Source: Hyphomicrobiales bacterium
GTDB taxonomy: Bacteria; Pseudomonadota; Alphaproteobacteria; Rhizobiales; Rhizobiaceae
Direction of reading: 5' to 3'
Length of the DNA stretch: 64,000 bases
NCBI GenBank assembly: GCA_900471525.1
Contig: UCEZ01000063.1
Location: forward strand, 1 to 64,000
The translations under genes were made by a program, and so were the position numbers. Of this stretch, positions 63,965-64,000 are shown piece after piece (positions within the stretch are counted from its first letter, which is position 1; each line of letters begins with the position of its first letter). The notes below the pieces were generated by a model, which saw nothing but the letters and a program-made list of their open reading frames with translations, ran no database searches and was not told the origin of the DNA.

Positions 63965-64000
63965 GTGTACCCTCCTGCCAAACTATGCTGCCCTTAGAAC

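Overview
The window looks like a catabolic region of a GC-rich alphaproteobacterium, most likely in the Rhizobiaceae or a close relative. This is inferred from the dense set of ABC uptake systems, the ROK and IclR regulators, the IS66 elements, the Ochrobactrum-type D-aminopeptidase, and ATGA-coupled operons with GGAGG-type ribosome sites. It could be a plasmid, chromid or genomic island. I see no rRNA, tRNA, CRISPR array, replication or housekeeping genes.

Region 1 (1-18.6 kb) holds two sugar modules between two diverged direct copies of a segment encoding a 63-residue LuxR-type HTH protein (1-352 and 18258-18608). The first module is a leftward CUT1 operon (glucose/mannose-type binding protein, two permeases, MalK-type ATPase, Gfo/Idh/MocA dehydrogenase, TIM-barrel isomerase, alpha/beta hydrolase, ribulose-phosphate-epimerase-like enzyme, ROK kinase, truncated GlcG). 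It diverges from a rightward LrgA/LrgB-like pair plus ROK repressor. The second module is a leftward XylF/XylH-like ABC system with an SDR, a second ROK repressor, a FucU mutarotase and a HAD phosphatase. Palindromes in the promoter regions are good candidates for ROK operators.

Region 2 (18.8-40.2 kb) looks like a D-peptide / D-amino-acid scavenging locus: FAH-family hydrolase, IclR regulator, FAD-linked 2-hydroxyacid dehydrogenase, RraA-like protein, D-aminopeptidase, five-gene dipeptide ABC transporter, amino-acid ABC transporter, RidA and DadA-type dehydrogenase. Seven 15-bp palindromes close to TTTCGCC-N-GGCGAAA lie in four of its promoter regions and tie it into one probable IclR regulon. 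Decay is visible: an MFS transporter remnant, a frameshifted Ldh2/DpkA-type gene cut by an IS66 element, and a second partial IS66 copy.

Region 3 (40.6-56.0 kb) is a second IclR-controlled locus: metallo-beta-lactamase-fold hydrolase, CoxG, hydantoinase/oxoprolinase HyuB and HyuA, cupin, HpcH aldolase, FAD amine oxidoreductase, a three-subunit molybdenum hydroxylase, aminotransferase and XdhC. Four copies of a different palindrome (TTTTCGCACA-N2-TGTGCGAAAA) lie before its transcription units. I infer a pathway in which an N-heterocycle is hydroxylated to a lactam, opened with ATP by HyuAB, transaminated and cleaved. The substrate is unknown, and this is the best candidate for an undescribed system here.

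Region 4 (56.2-64.0 kb) is a tightly coupled leftward operon: Rieske oxygenase, GMC oxidoreductase, class II aldolase, FAD/NAD reductase, SDR, ChoX-like quaternary-amine binding protein and esterase. It probably degrades a betaine-like or other quaternary ammonium compound. The operon starts at the right edge, so upstream parts such as a ferredoxin may be missing from view.
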